Positions 34,081-42,528 of a DNA stretch of 64,000 bases are shown here, in pieces; position 1 is the stretch's first letter, and each line of letters begins with the position of its first letter. The stretch spans positions 115,313 through 179,312 of the forward strand of contig NZ_JAERMU010000012.1 in the NCBI RefSeq assembly GCF_016756775.1. The letters run 5' to 3'. The stretch is from Dryocola clanedunensis subsp. sulfonylureivorans (GTDB lineage Bacteria > Pseudomonadota > Gammaproteobacteria > Enterobacterales > Enterobacteriaceae). The position numbers and the translations under genes were made by a program. Below the pieces are notes generated by a model. The model did not search any database, was not told the origin of the DNA, and was given only the letters and a program-made list of their open reading frames with translations.

Positions 34081-35508
34081 TCAGGCTTTGGCCTCTGAAG
34101 CCTCCGTCATGCTGACGGCCACCGGCGTCCGGGCCACCGGCACCTGCGGCTTACGGTATTTATCCAGCAGGTGAATTTGCACCCTGCGCAGCATATCGCC
34201 GTTCAGCTTGTACAGCCTGAAGTAGAGCAGCAGGGTTATCAGGAAGAACAGGGCTGGCAGCGCAATCATGATGAACTGCATCCCCACTATCGTCCCGGCT
34301 GCCTGGGTGACGTTCGGCACGTAGCCGATGATGCCGAGCACCAGCGCCATAAAGAACGCCGCAAACGCCGAGCCCCCCTTCACCACCAGCGTCTGCACCG
34401 AATAGGCAATGCTTTCGCAGCGCACGCTGAGCTTGTACTCGCCGTAATCCACGGTGTCGGCCACCATAATCACCTGCAAAACCCAGAACAGCGCGGTGCC
34501 CACGTTCAGCAGCACCCCGGCAAGGGAAATCAGCCAGACGTTGTGATACCCCGCCAGCGCTATCCCAAGCAGCACCCCGCCTCCCAGAATCGGCAGCACT
34601 GACGCACCCGCCCACAGCATACGACGCGAAAACGTTTTGACCAGGCGAGGGAAAAGAATCAGCGTTAACAGGTTTGCCGCCCCGGCGTAGGACATGTAAT
34701 ACGGGAAGAGATCGGCATCGCCAATCACGTAGGTGAAATAGTAGATCGCGAAGCCGGAGATAATATTCGAGGCGATGTTATAGGCCAGCGCCATGCCAAG
34801 CAGGCAGGAGAGCTGGTCGTTTTTATAGATAAGGGCGACGATGGCTTTCAGGGACAGGCGGCTGCTGTCTGCGGTAGCCTCATTCCCGGAGGAGTAGACC
34901 TCCTTCACGTTGCGCAGGGTGATAATCGTCGAGGCGATGAAAAAGGCGATCAGGATCAGGGTGAACATCTGAAAGCCGAAGCCACGATCGCCCCCGCCGA
35001 CGTAGTTCACAAAGGGTAACGTCACCCCGGCGGTGATAAACCCCGACAGGCTGGCGAAGAATCGCGGGAACGGCACCAGCTGCTCTCGCTCGCGCTTATC
35101 CAGGGTGATCGTCGGCACCATCGACCAGAACGGGATATCCATAATGGTGTAGGTCATGCCCCATAAAATGTAGGTCACGCAGACAAACACCACCTGGGTC
35201 GTCCCTTCAAACAGGTGAGCGCTGAACAGTAAAAACAGCACGACAGAGTTAGCAATGGTGCCCACCAGGATCCACGGCTTGAACTTTCCCCAGCGCGACC
35301 GCGTGCTGTTAACAATCCAGCCCATTATCGGATCGTTAATGGCGTCCCAGATCCTGGCCACTAAAAACAGCGTGCCCACCACGCCCACCGACAGCCCAAC
35401 GACGTCGGTGTAGTAATACATCAGGTACATGTAGACGATACCGATAGCGAAATCTTTACCAAACGCCCCAAATCCATAGCTGAGTTTTGTTGTAATCGAT
35501 ATGCTCAT
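34081..35508 (-). CDS. melB: melibiose:Na+ symporter MelB
   Basis: The 475-residue GPH-family symporter is almost colinear with E. coli MelB, beginning [19 protein letters not shown] and keeping the cation-binding aspartates in [12 protein letters not shown] as well as the [11 protein letters not shown] loop and C-terminal [10 protein letters not shown]. It imports melibiose and other galactosides with Na+, Li+ or H+. It lies 84 bp after melA on the same strand, as in the E. coli melAB operon. Confidence 0.95.
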   Translation of the reverse strand: MSISITTKLSYGFGAFGKDFAIGIVYMYLMYYYTDVVGLSVGVVGTLFLVARIWDAINDPIMGWIVNSTRSRWGKFKPWILVGTIANSVVLFLLFSAHLFEGTTQVVFVCVTYILWGMTYTIMDIPFWSMVPTITLDKREREQLVPFPRFFASLSGFITAGVTLPFVNYVGGGDRGFGFQMFTLILIAFFIASTIITLRNVKEVYSSGNEATADSSRLSLKAIVALIYKNDQLSCLLGMALAYNIASNIISGFAIYYFTYVIGDADLFPYYMSYAGAANLLTLILFPRLVKTFSRRMLWAGASVLPILGGGVLLGIALAGYHNVWLISLAGVLLNVGTALFWVLQVIMVADTVDYGEYKLSVRCESIAYSVQTLVVKGGSAFAAFFMALVLGIIGYVPNVTQAAGTIVGMQFIMIALPALFFLITLLLYFRLYKLNGDMLRRVQIHLLDKYRKPQVPVARTPVAVSMTEASEAKA

Positions 35509-35592
35509 ATAGGGTACAGGGTCGCTGTTGCCAGCGCCCTCCTTCTGTGGTCAGATACGTCAGGTGCCGGGCAGCGCGCCCGGCGTTCGCGG

Positions 35593-36948
35593 TCAGGCGC
35601 GGTGCAGCCACGCCGGTAACCAGCTGCCGTGCGCGGCAATCAGGTCGTCAACCAAAGCATAAATCTCTTCAATGCCCAGCACCGCCGCGGTGTGCGGGTC
35701 GAGCATCGCGGCATGATAAACCCGGTCGCGATTTTCGTTCAGAATGGCCTCGGTCAGCAGGGTCTGGACGTTGATATTAGTCTGCATCAGCGCCGCCAGG
35801 TGCGACGGCAGCGAGCCGATGCGCGTAGGCTGGATGCCGTTGGCATCCACCAGGCAAGGCACCTCCACGCAGCAGCCCTGCGGCAGGTTTTCAATCAGGC
35901 TGTCGTTGCGCACGTTGCCATAAATCACGCTCGGCTCCCCCGTCCACAGCGCATTCATGATGGTGCTGGCGTACTCGCGCGAGGGCTTAATATCGATACG
36001 TTCGGCGGTTTTGTACTCCTCCAGCTCTTTGCGCCAGGTGGCGAGCTGCTCGACGCAGCGTTTCGGGTACTCGTCCAGCGGCACCTTATAGCGTTCGATG
36101 AGGTCTTCACGTCCAGGCTTGATAAACCACGGCGTGTATTCCGCGAAGTGCTCGGAAGATTCGGTCACGAAGTAACCCAGCTTTTTGAACATTTCATAGC
36201 GCACGATGTTTTCGCAGCGTGGATTACCGTGAAGGTTGGGCTTCGGCGCCGTTCCGGCCTCATAGGCTTTCAGCAGGTCGGGATAGATGCTGACATAGTC
36301 GCCCTGCGCCGTTTTTTTCTCCAGCGACAGGTAAAACGCCATATGGTTAATACCGGCGCTGCGGTAGCGCAGCGAGCTGGGGTCAATGTCCAGGTCGCGC
36401 GCAAGCTCTTCCGCCGTACCCTGCACGGAATGGCACAGCCCCACCTGTTTAATGTGCGGATAGCGCGCGTACATCGCCCAGGTATTCATCGCCATCGGGT
36501 TCACGTAGTTAAGCATGGTGGCGTCCGGGCAGACGTCGGTCATGTCTTCACAAATCTGCCATAAATGCGGGATGGTACGCAGGGCGCGCATGATGCCACC
36601 CGGGCCGAGCGTGTCGGCAATCGTCTGCTCCAGGCCGTGTCGTTTACACACTTCAAAATCGGTGACCGTACAGGGCTGGTAGCCGCCGATCTGGAACGCC
36701 ACCACCACGAAATCAGCGTCCCGGAGGGCGCTTTTCTGGTCGGTATGGCAGGTGATTTTGCCGCATGCCCCGGCTGAATCCATCAGCTTGCGCACAACGA
36801 TGTGCGACTCTTCCAGACGGGTTTCATCGATGTCCATCAGGGCAACGTGGGCTGATTTCAGCGCCGGACGATGAAACACATCGCCGAGGATATTTTTAAC
36901 AAAAATAGTGGAGCCCGCGCCGATAAACGTAATTTTAGGTGCTGACAT
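35593..36948 (-). CDS. melA: alpha-galactosidase MelA (GH4)
   Basis: The 451-residue family 4 glycosidase uses NAD+ and Mn2+ in a redox-assisted cleavage of alpha-galactosides such as melibiose. It shows the Rossmann FIGAGSTIF near residue 8, the metal-site region GLCHSVQGT and INHMAFY, and matches E. coli MelA nearly throughout. It is the first gene of melAB; melR is divergent 271 bp away. The gap should contain MelR and CRP sites, which I could not mark with confidence. Confidence 0.96.
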   Translation of the reverse strand: MSAPKITFIGAGSTIFVKNILGDVFHRPALKSAHVALMDIDETRLEESHIVVRKLMDSAGACGKITCHTDQKSALRDADFVVVAFQIGGYQPCTVTDFEVCKRHGLEQTIADTLGPGGIMRALRTIPHLWQICEDMTDVCPDATMLNYVNPMAMNTWAMYARYPHIKQVGLCHSVQGTAEELARDLDIDPSSLRYRSAGINHMAFYLSLEKKTAQGDYVSIYPDLLKAYEAGTAPKPNLHGNPRCENIVRYEMFKKLGYFVTESSEHFAEYTPWFIKPGREDLIERYKVPLDEYPKRCVEQLATWRKELEEYKTAERIDIKPSREYASTIMNALWTGEPSVIYGNVRNDSLIENLPQGCCVEVPCLVDANGIQPTRIGSLPSHLAALMQTNINVQTLLTEAILNENRDRVYHAAMLDPHTAAVLGIEEIYALVDDLIAAHGSWLPAWLHRA

Positions 36949-37219
36949 GTTCTTTCTCCGTGGCGTAATTGAACACTGTCAGCGTGGCACGCGGGCCGCC
37001 GTTTCTCTTCCCCCTTCCCCGCTTAGCATTCCTGAAAACTCAGATTTTTTTGACAACGGATTTCGATCTTAGGTTTCAGGAGTTTTTAGCCAGGAAAGAA
37101 GAGAATTAAGGGAAAAGGGTTAATTTCACCCGCTCCGTACGCGCAAAATCTCACCTTCCTCACGGTAAATCCTGCCCCTCTGCGCCACAATTCTGATAAT
37201 TCAGGAACCGGAGAGAACC

Positions 37220-38149
37220 ATGGACACTATTGCCGCCCCTCTGCCCCCCGACCCGCACATGTGCAGCAGTACGGATAGCGAGACGCGCAGCCCCTTATCG
37301 CTCTATTCTGAATACCAGCGCATGGACATCGAGCTGCGCGTGCCGCATTACATGGAGTCCTGCCACTGGCATGGCCAGGTAGAGGTGAACGTGCCGTTCG
37401 ACGGCGACGTGGAGTATCTGATTAACAACGAGGTCGTGCAGATTAAACAGGGGCATATCACCCTGTTCTGGGCCTGTACGCCCCATCAGCTCACCCGTCC
37501 GGGGGAGTGTAAAAACATGGCGATATTCAATCTGCCCATGCACCTGTTTCTCTCCTGGCCGCTGGACAGGCAGCTTATCAACCACGTCACCCACGGCATG
37601 GTGATTAAGTCGCTGGCCGCCCAGCAGCTCAGCCCCTTTGAAGTGCGCCGCTGGCAGCAGGAGATCGGCAGCCCCAACGAGCAGGTCCGCCAGCTGGCCA
37701 TCGACGAAATAGGCCTGATGCTCAAGCGCTTTAGCCTGTCGGGCTGGCAGCCCATCCTGGTAAACAAAACGGCACGCGCACGCAGCAGCGGCAATAACGT
37801 TTCGCGCCACGCTCAGTTTTACGTCAGCCAGATGCTGGAGTTTATCGGGGCGAATCACGACCGGGCGCTGACCATTGAAAACGTGGCGGAGCACGTCTCG
37901 CTCAACCCCAACTACGCGATGGGGATCTTTCAGCGCGTCATGCAGCTGACCATGAAGCAATACATAACCGCGATGCGGATTAACCACGTGCGGGCGCTGC
38001 TGAGCGACACCGACAAGTCCATTCTCGACATCGCCCTCACGGCGGGCTTCCACTCCAGCAGCAGCTTCTACAGCACGTTCAATAAGTATGTTGGCATGTC
38101 GCCGCACAGCTATCGCAGGCTCAGGCAGCTGAGAGGGGTGGCAGAGTAG
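37220..38149 (+). CDS. melR: AraC-family melibiose activator MelR
   Basis: The 309-residue protein has an N-terminal cupin-like sugar-sensing domain (SCHWHGQVEVNVPFDGDVEY) and a C-terminal pair of HTH motifs ending with the AraC signature GFHSSSSFYSTFNKYVGMSP. Length and sequence agree with E. coli MelR, which activates melAB with melibiose and represses its own gene. It is divergent from melA. ATG at 37220 follows CCGGAGAGAAC. Confidence 0.95.
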   Translation: MDTIAAPLPPDPHMCSSTDSETRSPLSLYSEYQRMDIELRVPHYMESCHWHGQVEVNVPFDGDVEYLINNEVVQIKQGHITLFWACTPHQLTRPGECKNMAIFNLPMHLFLSWPLDRQLINHVTHGMVIKSLAAQQLSPFEVRRWQQEIGSPNEQVRQLAIDEIGLMLKRFSLSGWQPILVNKTARARSSGNNVSRHAQFYVSQMLEFIGANHDRALTIENVAEHVSLNPNYAMGIFQRVMQLTMKQYITAMRINHVRALLSDTDKSILDIALTAGFHSSSSFYSTFNKYVGMSPHSYRRLRQLRGVAE

Positions 38150-38295
38150 ACTTGCCCGCAGCGCATTTTCAAAACGGGAGAAAATAATGAAGGCTATTTA
38201 GCTGGCCTGAGGGTTTTGTTCCGGGATTTACCGATAGATTCTCTCGCACTAAGTGATTATTTCATCCTGAGCGGCGACGCGCCCTGACCCAATGC

Positions 38296-39537
38296 TCAAC
38301 GGCCATCAGGAGTGGCTTGATGGCCTGGTCGCAGCGGCGATAAAAAAAGATCCTCGCTTTTGCGCATAGCGGCCCAGGCGGCAAACGCCGAGCAGACAAG
38401 CAGCCCCAGCCCGAGGGCAAAGGGGCTCCACCAGCCAACGGCGTCGAACAGCAAACCGCCGAGGCCCGCGCCAAGCGTAATGGCCAGCTGGATTGTTGCC
38501 ACCATCAGGCCGCCGCCCGCCTCCGCATCGTCGGGCAGCGCTTTGCTGAGCCACAGCCCCCATGCCACCGGGGCCGGAGTAGCAACCAGCCCCCAGACCG
38601 CCAGCAGCACGCCCGCGGCCAGGGGGGCGGTCCCCCACTCGATCAGCAGCCCGGCGATGGCGGCCATCAGCAGCGGAATGGCAATCAGGTAGGCATAGAG
38701 CCTGCGCTGTAATAAATGGCCGATAAGCCAGGTTCCCACCAGCCCGGCTGCGCCCAGCAGCAGCAAAACCACTGACAGCTGCGTGACGCTAAGACGGGTC
38801 ATCTCCTCCAGAAACGGGCGCAGGTAGGTGAAAACCGCAAACTGCCCCATAAACAAAAACAGAATCCCCGTCATGCCCAGCGCAACCTGGGGAATGCGCA
38901 GCAGGCCAAAAGGATTAGCGGCAGCGCGACTGACTCCGTCAGAAGGCAAAGAGGGAATGCTGCGCCACTGCCAGATAAAGGCGATGACCGCCAGCGGCAC
39001 GACCACGAAAAATGCGCCGCGCCAGCCGATATACTGCCCGAGGTAGCTGCCGAGCGGCGCTGCCACCGTCGCCGCGAGCGCGTTGCCGCCGTTAATCAGC
39101 GCCAGCCCTTTCGCCACCGCCCCCGGCGGCACCAGCCGCATCACCGTGGCGGTAGACATCGACCAGAATCCCCCGATAGCCACGCCCAGCAGCGCGCGCC
39201 CGGCCATGAACATCGTCCCGTTTGCGGCAAAGGTGACCATCAGCCCTGAAAAGGTGAGCAGCAGCGTAAACCCCAGCAGCACTTTCTTGCGGTCCAGCCG
39301 GCCTGTCAGGGGCGCGTTGAGCAGGCTGGCGATCACGGCAAACAGCCCGGAAACGGAGATCGCCTGCCCGGCATGGCCCTGGCTGATGCCAAGATCCAGC
39401 GCGACGGGGGTAAGCAGGCTGACGGGCATAAATTCAGAGGCAATCAGCACCACCACGCCCAGCGCCATGGAGAAAACGGCCCCCCATATCGGCCGCCCGT
39501 CACGAACTTTCAGGGCTGACGTTTTCACTGCATTCAT
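38296..39537 (-). CDS. DHA1-family MFS exporter (AraJ/YdhP-like)
   Basis: The 413-residue, 12-segment MFS protein of the drug:H+ antiporter-1 (AraJ/YdhP/NepI) type has the segment SEFMPVSLLTPVALDLGIS near residue 34 and the loop TGRLDRKKVLLG near 78. Such pumps export sugars, nucleosides or drugs; the substrate here is unknown. It is divergent from a LysR gene (112-bp gap) that probably controls it. The 146 bp between melR and this gene show nothing notable. Confidence 0.83.
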   Translation of the reverse strand: MNAVKTSALKVRDGRPIWGAVFSMALGVVVLIASEFMPVSLLTPVALDLGISQGHAGQAISVSGLFAVIASLLNAPLTGRLDRKKVLLGFTLLLTFSGLMVTFAANGTMFMAGRALLGVAIGGFWSMSTATVMRLVPPGAVAKGLALINGGNALAATVAAPLGSYLGQYIGWRGAFFVVVPLAVIAFIWQWRSIPSLPSDGVSRAAANPFGLLRIPQVALGMTGILFLFMGQFAVFTYLRPFLEEMTRLSVTQLSVVLLLLGAAGLVGTWLIGHLLQRRLYAYLIAIPLLMAAIAGLLIEWGTAPLAAGVLLAVWGLVATPAPVAWGLWLSKALPDDAEAGGGLMVATIQLAITLGAGLGGLLFDAVGWWSPFALGLGLLVCSAFAAWAAMRKSEDLFLSPLRPGHQATPDGR

Positions 39538-39649
39538 TGTTTTATCCTCTGCTGAAACGAGGGAAGTATCCTAAAGCAGCTGGAGTATTTTGATTAGCCG
39601 AGGTAATTTGGATGTACTTGTGAATTTATTTCAGCAATAAAGAGGCGCT

Positions 39650-40531
39650 ATGAACGATATCCTGGCCTTTCTGGCCGTGGCCAGGGCCCAGAGCTTTACC
39701 AAAGCCGCGGCCCAGCTGGGCGTCAGCCCCTCGGCGCTTAGCCATACGCTTCGCAACCTGGAGGCACGCCTGGGGATACGTTTGCTGACACGCACGACCA
39801 GGAACGTTGCGCCGACCGAAGCGGGCGAGCAGCTGATGTGCTCGGTTGGCCCTCTTTTCGAGCAGATTGCCAGCGAAATAGAGAAGATTGGCGAGCTGCG
39901 GGATAAGCCGGCGGGCACCATCAGGATCACCTGTTCCGACGACGCGGCAGAGCAGCACCTGCGCCCCGTCCTTGCGGATTTCTTTAAAACCTATCCCGAC
40001 ATCAACGTTGAGATCTGTATCGACTACGGCTTCACCAATATCGTGCAGGAGCGTTTTGACGCGGGGATCCGGCTGGGGGAATCGGTCAGCCAGGATATGA
40101 TTGCCGTGCGGCTGGGGCCAGACTGGCGCCTTTGCGTAGTCGGTTCTCCCGCTTATTTCGCGAGCCGCCCGATACCCGCAGATCCACGAGAATTAACGGA
40201 CCATAACTGCATCAATATCCGCCACTCCATCAACGGCGGCGTTTACGTCTGGGAGTTTGAAAATAAGGGACGCAAGGTCAACGTGCGGGTCAGCGGGCAG
40301 CTAACCGCCAACAGCAATATCCCTATCCTCAACGGCGCGCTGGACGGGATCGGGCTGGCTTATATCCCGGACTTTATGGCGCAGCCGTATATCGAAGACG
40401 GAAGGCTGGTAGAGGTGCTGGCCGACTGGAGCCCCTACTTTGATGGATTTCATCTTTATTACCCCAACAGGCGTAATACCACCCCGGCCTTTGCGGCGTT
40501 TGTTGAGGCGGTCAGGTATAAAGGTAAATAA
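39650..40531 (+). CDS. LysR-family regulator next to the MFS exporter
   Basis: The 293-residue LysR regulator has the HTH FTKAAAQLGVSPSALSHTLRN at about residues 16-36 and belongs to the large YafC/AaeR-like subgroup with the LTRTTRNVAPTEAGEQL segment. It is divergent from the MFS exporter, so exporter control is likely. The effector domain is complete and no defect is seen. Confidence 0.87.
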   Translation: MNDILAFLAVARAQSFTKAAAQLGVSPSALSHTLRNLEARLGIRLLTRTTRNVAPTEAGEQLMCSVGPLFEQIASEIEKIGELRDKPAGTIRITCSDDAAEQHLRPVLADFFKTYPDINVEICIDYGFTNIVQERFDAGIRLGESVSQDMIAVRLGPDWRLCVVGSPAYFASRPIPADPRELTDHNCINIRHSINGGVYVWEFENKGRKVNVRVSGQLTANSNIPILNGALDGIGLAYIPDFMAQPYIEDGRLVEVLADWSPYFDGFHLYYPNRRNTTPAFAAFVEAVRYKGK

Positions 40532-40548
40532 GCCGGGAAAACAACTGC

Positions 40549-41325
40549 TCAGGGCGCAGGCTGTCGGGCCACAATCCCCGCATACTCCCTGCGATCGGGC
40601 TCGCTGAAGCCTGCGATAAATAACGCCTCGCGCACCGCCTGACAGGCCGGGTCCGTAACCAGCCTGTGCAGCGCCCTTCTCAGGGCAGCCAGATCTTCTG
40701 GCGTCGTTCGGGAAGATGTGATTAGCGGCAGTCCCGGCGTCAGCGGCGTTTGCCCAATGACGATAAGATTTTGCAGCGCATCCGGCTCATGGCGCATGAA
40801 CAGCGCCCAGCTGACGCAGTCGATAGCGGCCAGATCCGCTGAATCCTGCTGCAGCGCCGCCAAAGACTGCCGGTGACTGCCGCTGAAGGTAACGTCTGAA
40901 AAGAAACGGCCCCGGCGTGCAAGCGGCGCAACCGCGTTTTGCAGGGCGTTGAACCCGGACTGGGAGTCGGCAGAGTTGCAGACGGCCCGGCGGCCAAAAA
41001 AATCTTCGGGCGTGCTTTGCGCATCTTCAAGCCGGGCCACCAGGAAACTGCTGTAGCGGTATTCATCGCACCCCGGTACGTCATAATGAAAAGCCCCCAC
41101 CAGCTGCACGTCCGGCAGCTGCGTCGCCAGCGGGTAGCCGCAGGTCTGGCTTAGCAGCAAATTTTCTTCCCGCCAGTGCGACAGCAAATCCGCTTCTGGC
41201 CAGGCGATATCCAGCCCGTCCGCATCCAGCCCCTCCTCCACCAGCAGGGGGATAAGCGCGGACCAGAGCGCCTGGGTGTCCGCACGGCGAACGTCGTACA
41301 TCGGAAGTGAAACCATTTTATTCAT
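40549..41325 (-). CDS. PhnD-like periplasmic-binding-fold protein without signal peptide
   Basis: The 258-residue protein resembles the phosphate/phosphite/phosphonate substrate-binding (PhnD) fold: MYDVRR near the start, TCGYPL near residue 61, VGAFHYD, and a late segment ITSSRTTPEDLAALRRAL. It lacks a signal peptide and no ABC permease or ATPase gene is nearby, so it may not serve transport. Its start overlaps the end of the desaturase gene by 8 bp, suggesting coupled translation. The ligand is unknown. Confidence 0.7.
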   Translation of the reverse strand: MNKMVSLPMYDVRRADTQALWSALIPLLVEEGLDADGLDIAWPEADLLSHWREENLLLSQTCGYPLATQLPDVQLVGAFHYDVPGCDEYRYSSFLVARLEDAQSTPEDFFGRRAVCNSADSQSGFNALQNAVAPLARRGRFFSDVTFSGSHRQSLAALQQDSADLAAIDCVSWALFMRHEPDALQNLIVIGQTPLTPGLPLITSSRTTPEDLAALRRALHRLVTDPACQAVREALFIAGFSEPDRREYAGIVARQPAP

Positions 41326-42301
41326 GCTGCGTGATTACCCTGTTTTCGACCGCTGCCGAGGGATGCTGCTCAACGTCCAGCGGCCTGACAAAAAACTGCC
41401 GCAGCCACTGCCCGTAGCCCTTAACCACAAACCCCTGGTTACGCTGCCGGTAGTCCTCTTTATAAAGAAGATAGATTTTGCGCAGCCCGTACCACGGCAC
41501 CCCAGGGAGATCGTGGTGCACTGAATGATAGTTAAGATTCAGGAAAAGCAGGCGCCAGGGCAGCGAAGCTTCGTTAATAACGGAGCGCGCCAGCGGATCG
41601 TCTGCCGCCCGGTGCTCAAAGAAGGAGCGGATTTTAGTCAGGGCCAGCGCGGGATAGCTGACCGCCAGCAGGTAGTACCAGACCGGGAAATCATAATGTG
41701 CCATAAGAGCAAAGACCCCGGCCAGCAGCACGCCGTGGACGATCCACATCACCATAGCCGCCCCTTTTTGCTCCCGAAATGCGCGAATCATTGTCACCAG
41801 GGTTTGCAGGATATCCATAGCGGGTGCCAGCAGCAGCCGCCCGGCAAAAGTATTGCGCAGACGCACCAACCGTCGCTGCCAGCCGCTGAAGCCCTGCCAT
41901 TTTCGGACGGAAAAATAGTACGTTTCAGGATCTTCATCCGGCATCGTCAGGGCGTCATTCTGATGGTGAACGAGGTGCAAATCCCGGTACAGGGCGAAGG
42001 GGTACCACACCGCCAGCGGCGCTATCCCCAGCAGATGGTTAACCGCAGGCCAGCGCGTCGGGTGCCCGTGGATGAGCTCATGCTGCACGGACAGGTACCA
42101 GGTCGTAAACCAGATCAGCAGCAGCGTTGCGGGAAAAAGCCCCAGCGCCTGCCAGTTCGCCAGCGTCAGGAACCAGCCGCCGTAAACCGTGGCGATCAGC
42201 AGCCAGGTCGGCAGTTCGCTGCGCCACAGCCAGCTGCGGTTTAACTGACGGACAACCTCGCGCTGCTTCGCGTCCAGATATGCTGCATTGCTCCCACCCA
42301 T
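41318..42301 (-). CDS. membrane fatty acid desaturase
   Basis: The 327-residue membrane protein has the three histidine clusters of the FADS-type di-iron desaturases: HELIHGH near residue 74, HLVHH near 109 and HSVHH near 257, among four or so hydrophobic segments. It should introduce a double bond into an acyl chain or hydroxylate a lipid-like substrate, with O2 and electrons from an unlinked donor. ATG at 42301 follows AGGA and is preferred to an upstream ATG at 42316. It is transcribed together with the overlapping PhnD-like gene. Confidence 0.83.
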   Translation of the reverse strand: MGGSNAAYLDAKQREVVRQLNRSWLWRSELPTWLLIATVYGGWFLTLANWQALGLFPATLLLIWFTTWYLSVQHELIHGHPTRWPAVNHLLGIAPLAVWYPFALYRDLHLVHHQNDALTMPDEDPETYYFSVRKWQGFSGWQRRLVRLRNTFAGRLLLAPAMDILQTLVTMIRAFREQKGAAMVMWIVHGVLLAGVFALMAHYDFPVWYYLLAVSYPALALTKIRSFFEHRAADDPLARSVINEASLPWRLLFLNLNYHSVHHDLPGVPWYGLRKIYLLYKEDYRQRNQGFVVKGYGQWLRQFFVRPLDVEQHPSAAVENRVITQHE

Positions 42302-42440
42302 AGTCCTGTTCCCCACAGCCCTTCCTTATGATTTATGTTATTGAAGATGTGGGATAAATGTGGCTGAGACAACGAATAAGATCGGCTAACGATTGCCGAA
42401 AATTAGCTATGCGCTGCGTAAAAGATCGTCCTTGCCGACC

Positions 42441-42492
42441 TTGATTTTGAGCAGCCGCTCAAGTACCCTGCCAGACTTGAGCGGTTGCTCAA
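42441..42492 (+). promoter_or_regulatory. promoter with two palindromic operators upstream of the SmvA-type pump
   Basis: Two copies of TTGAGC-N4-GCTCAA lie at 42447-42462 and 42477-42492, 30 bp centre to centre. A -35 box TTGATT (42441-42446) and a -10-like TACCCT (42464-42469) flank the first copy with a 17-bp spacer, so a bound repressor would block RNA polymerase. TetR-type regulators of smvA-like pumps use such sites. No regulator gene is adjacent. Confidence 0.65.
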
Positions 42493-42528
42493 ACAGCAAT
42501 TTTCCCTTTCGCTTACCGAGGCTTTTTT

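Noticed and set aside
41525..42244. 239-codon plus-strand frame opposite the desaturase
   Set aside because: The minus strand encodes three histidine boxes and membrane segments; the plus frame is Gln/Arg-rich without recognisable motifs.
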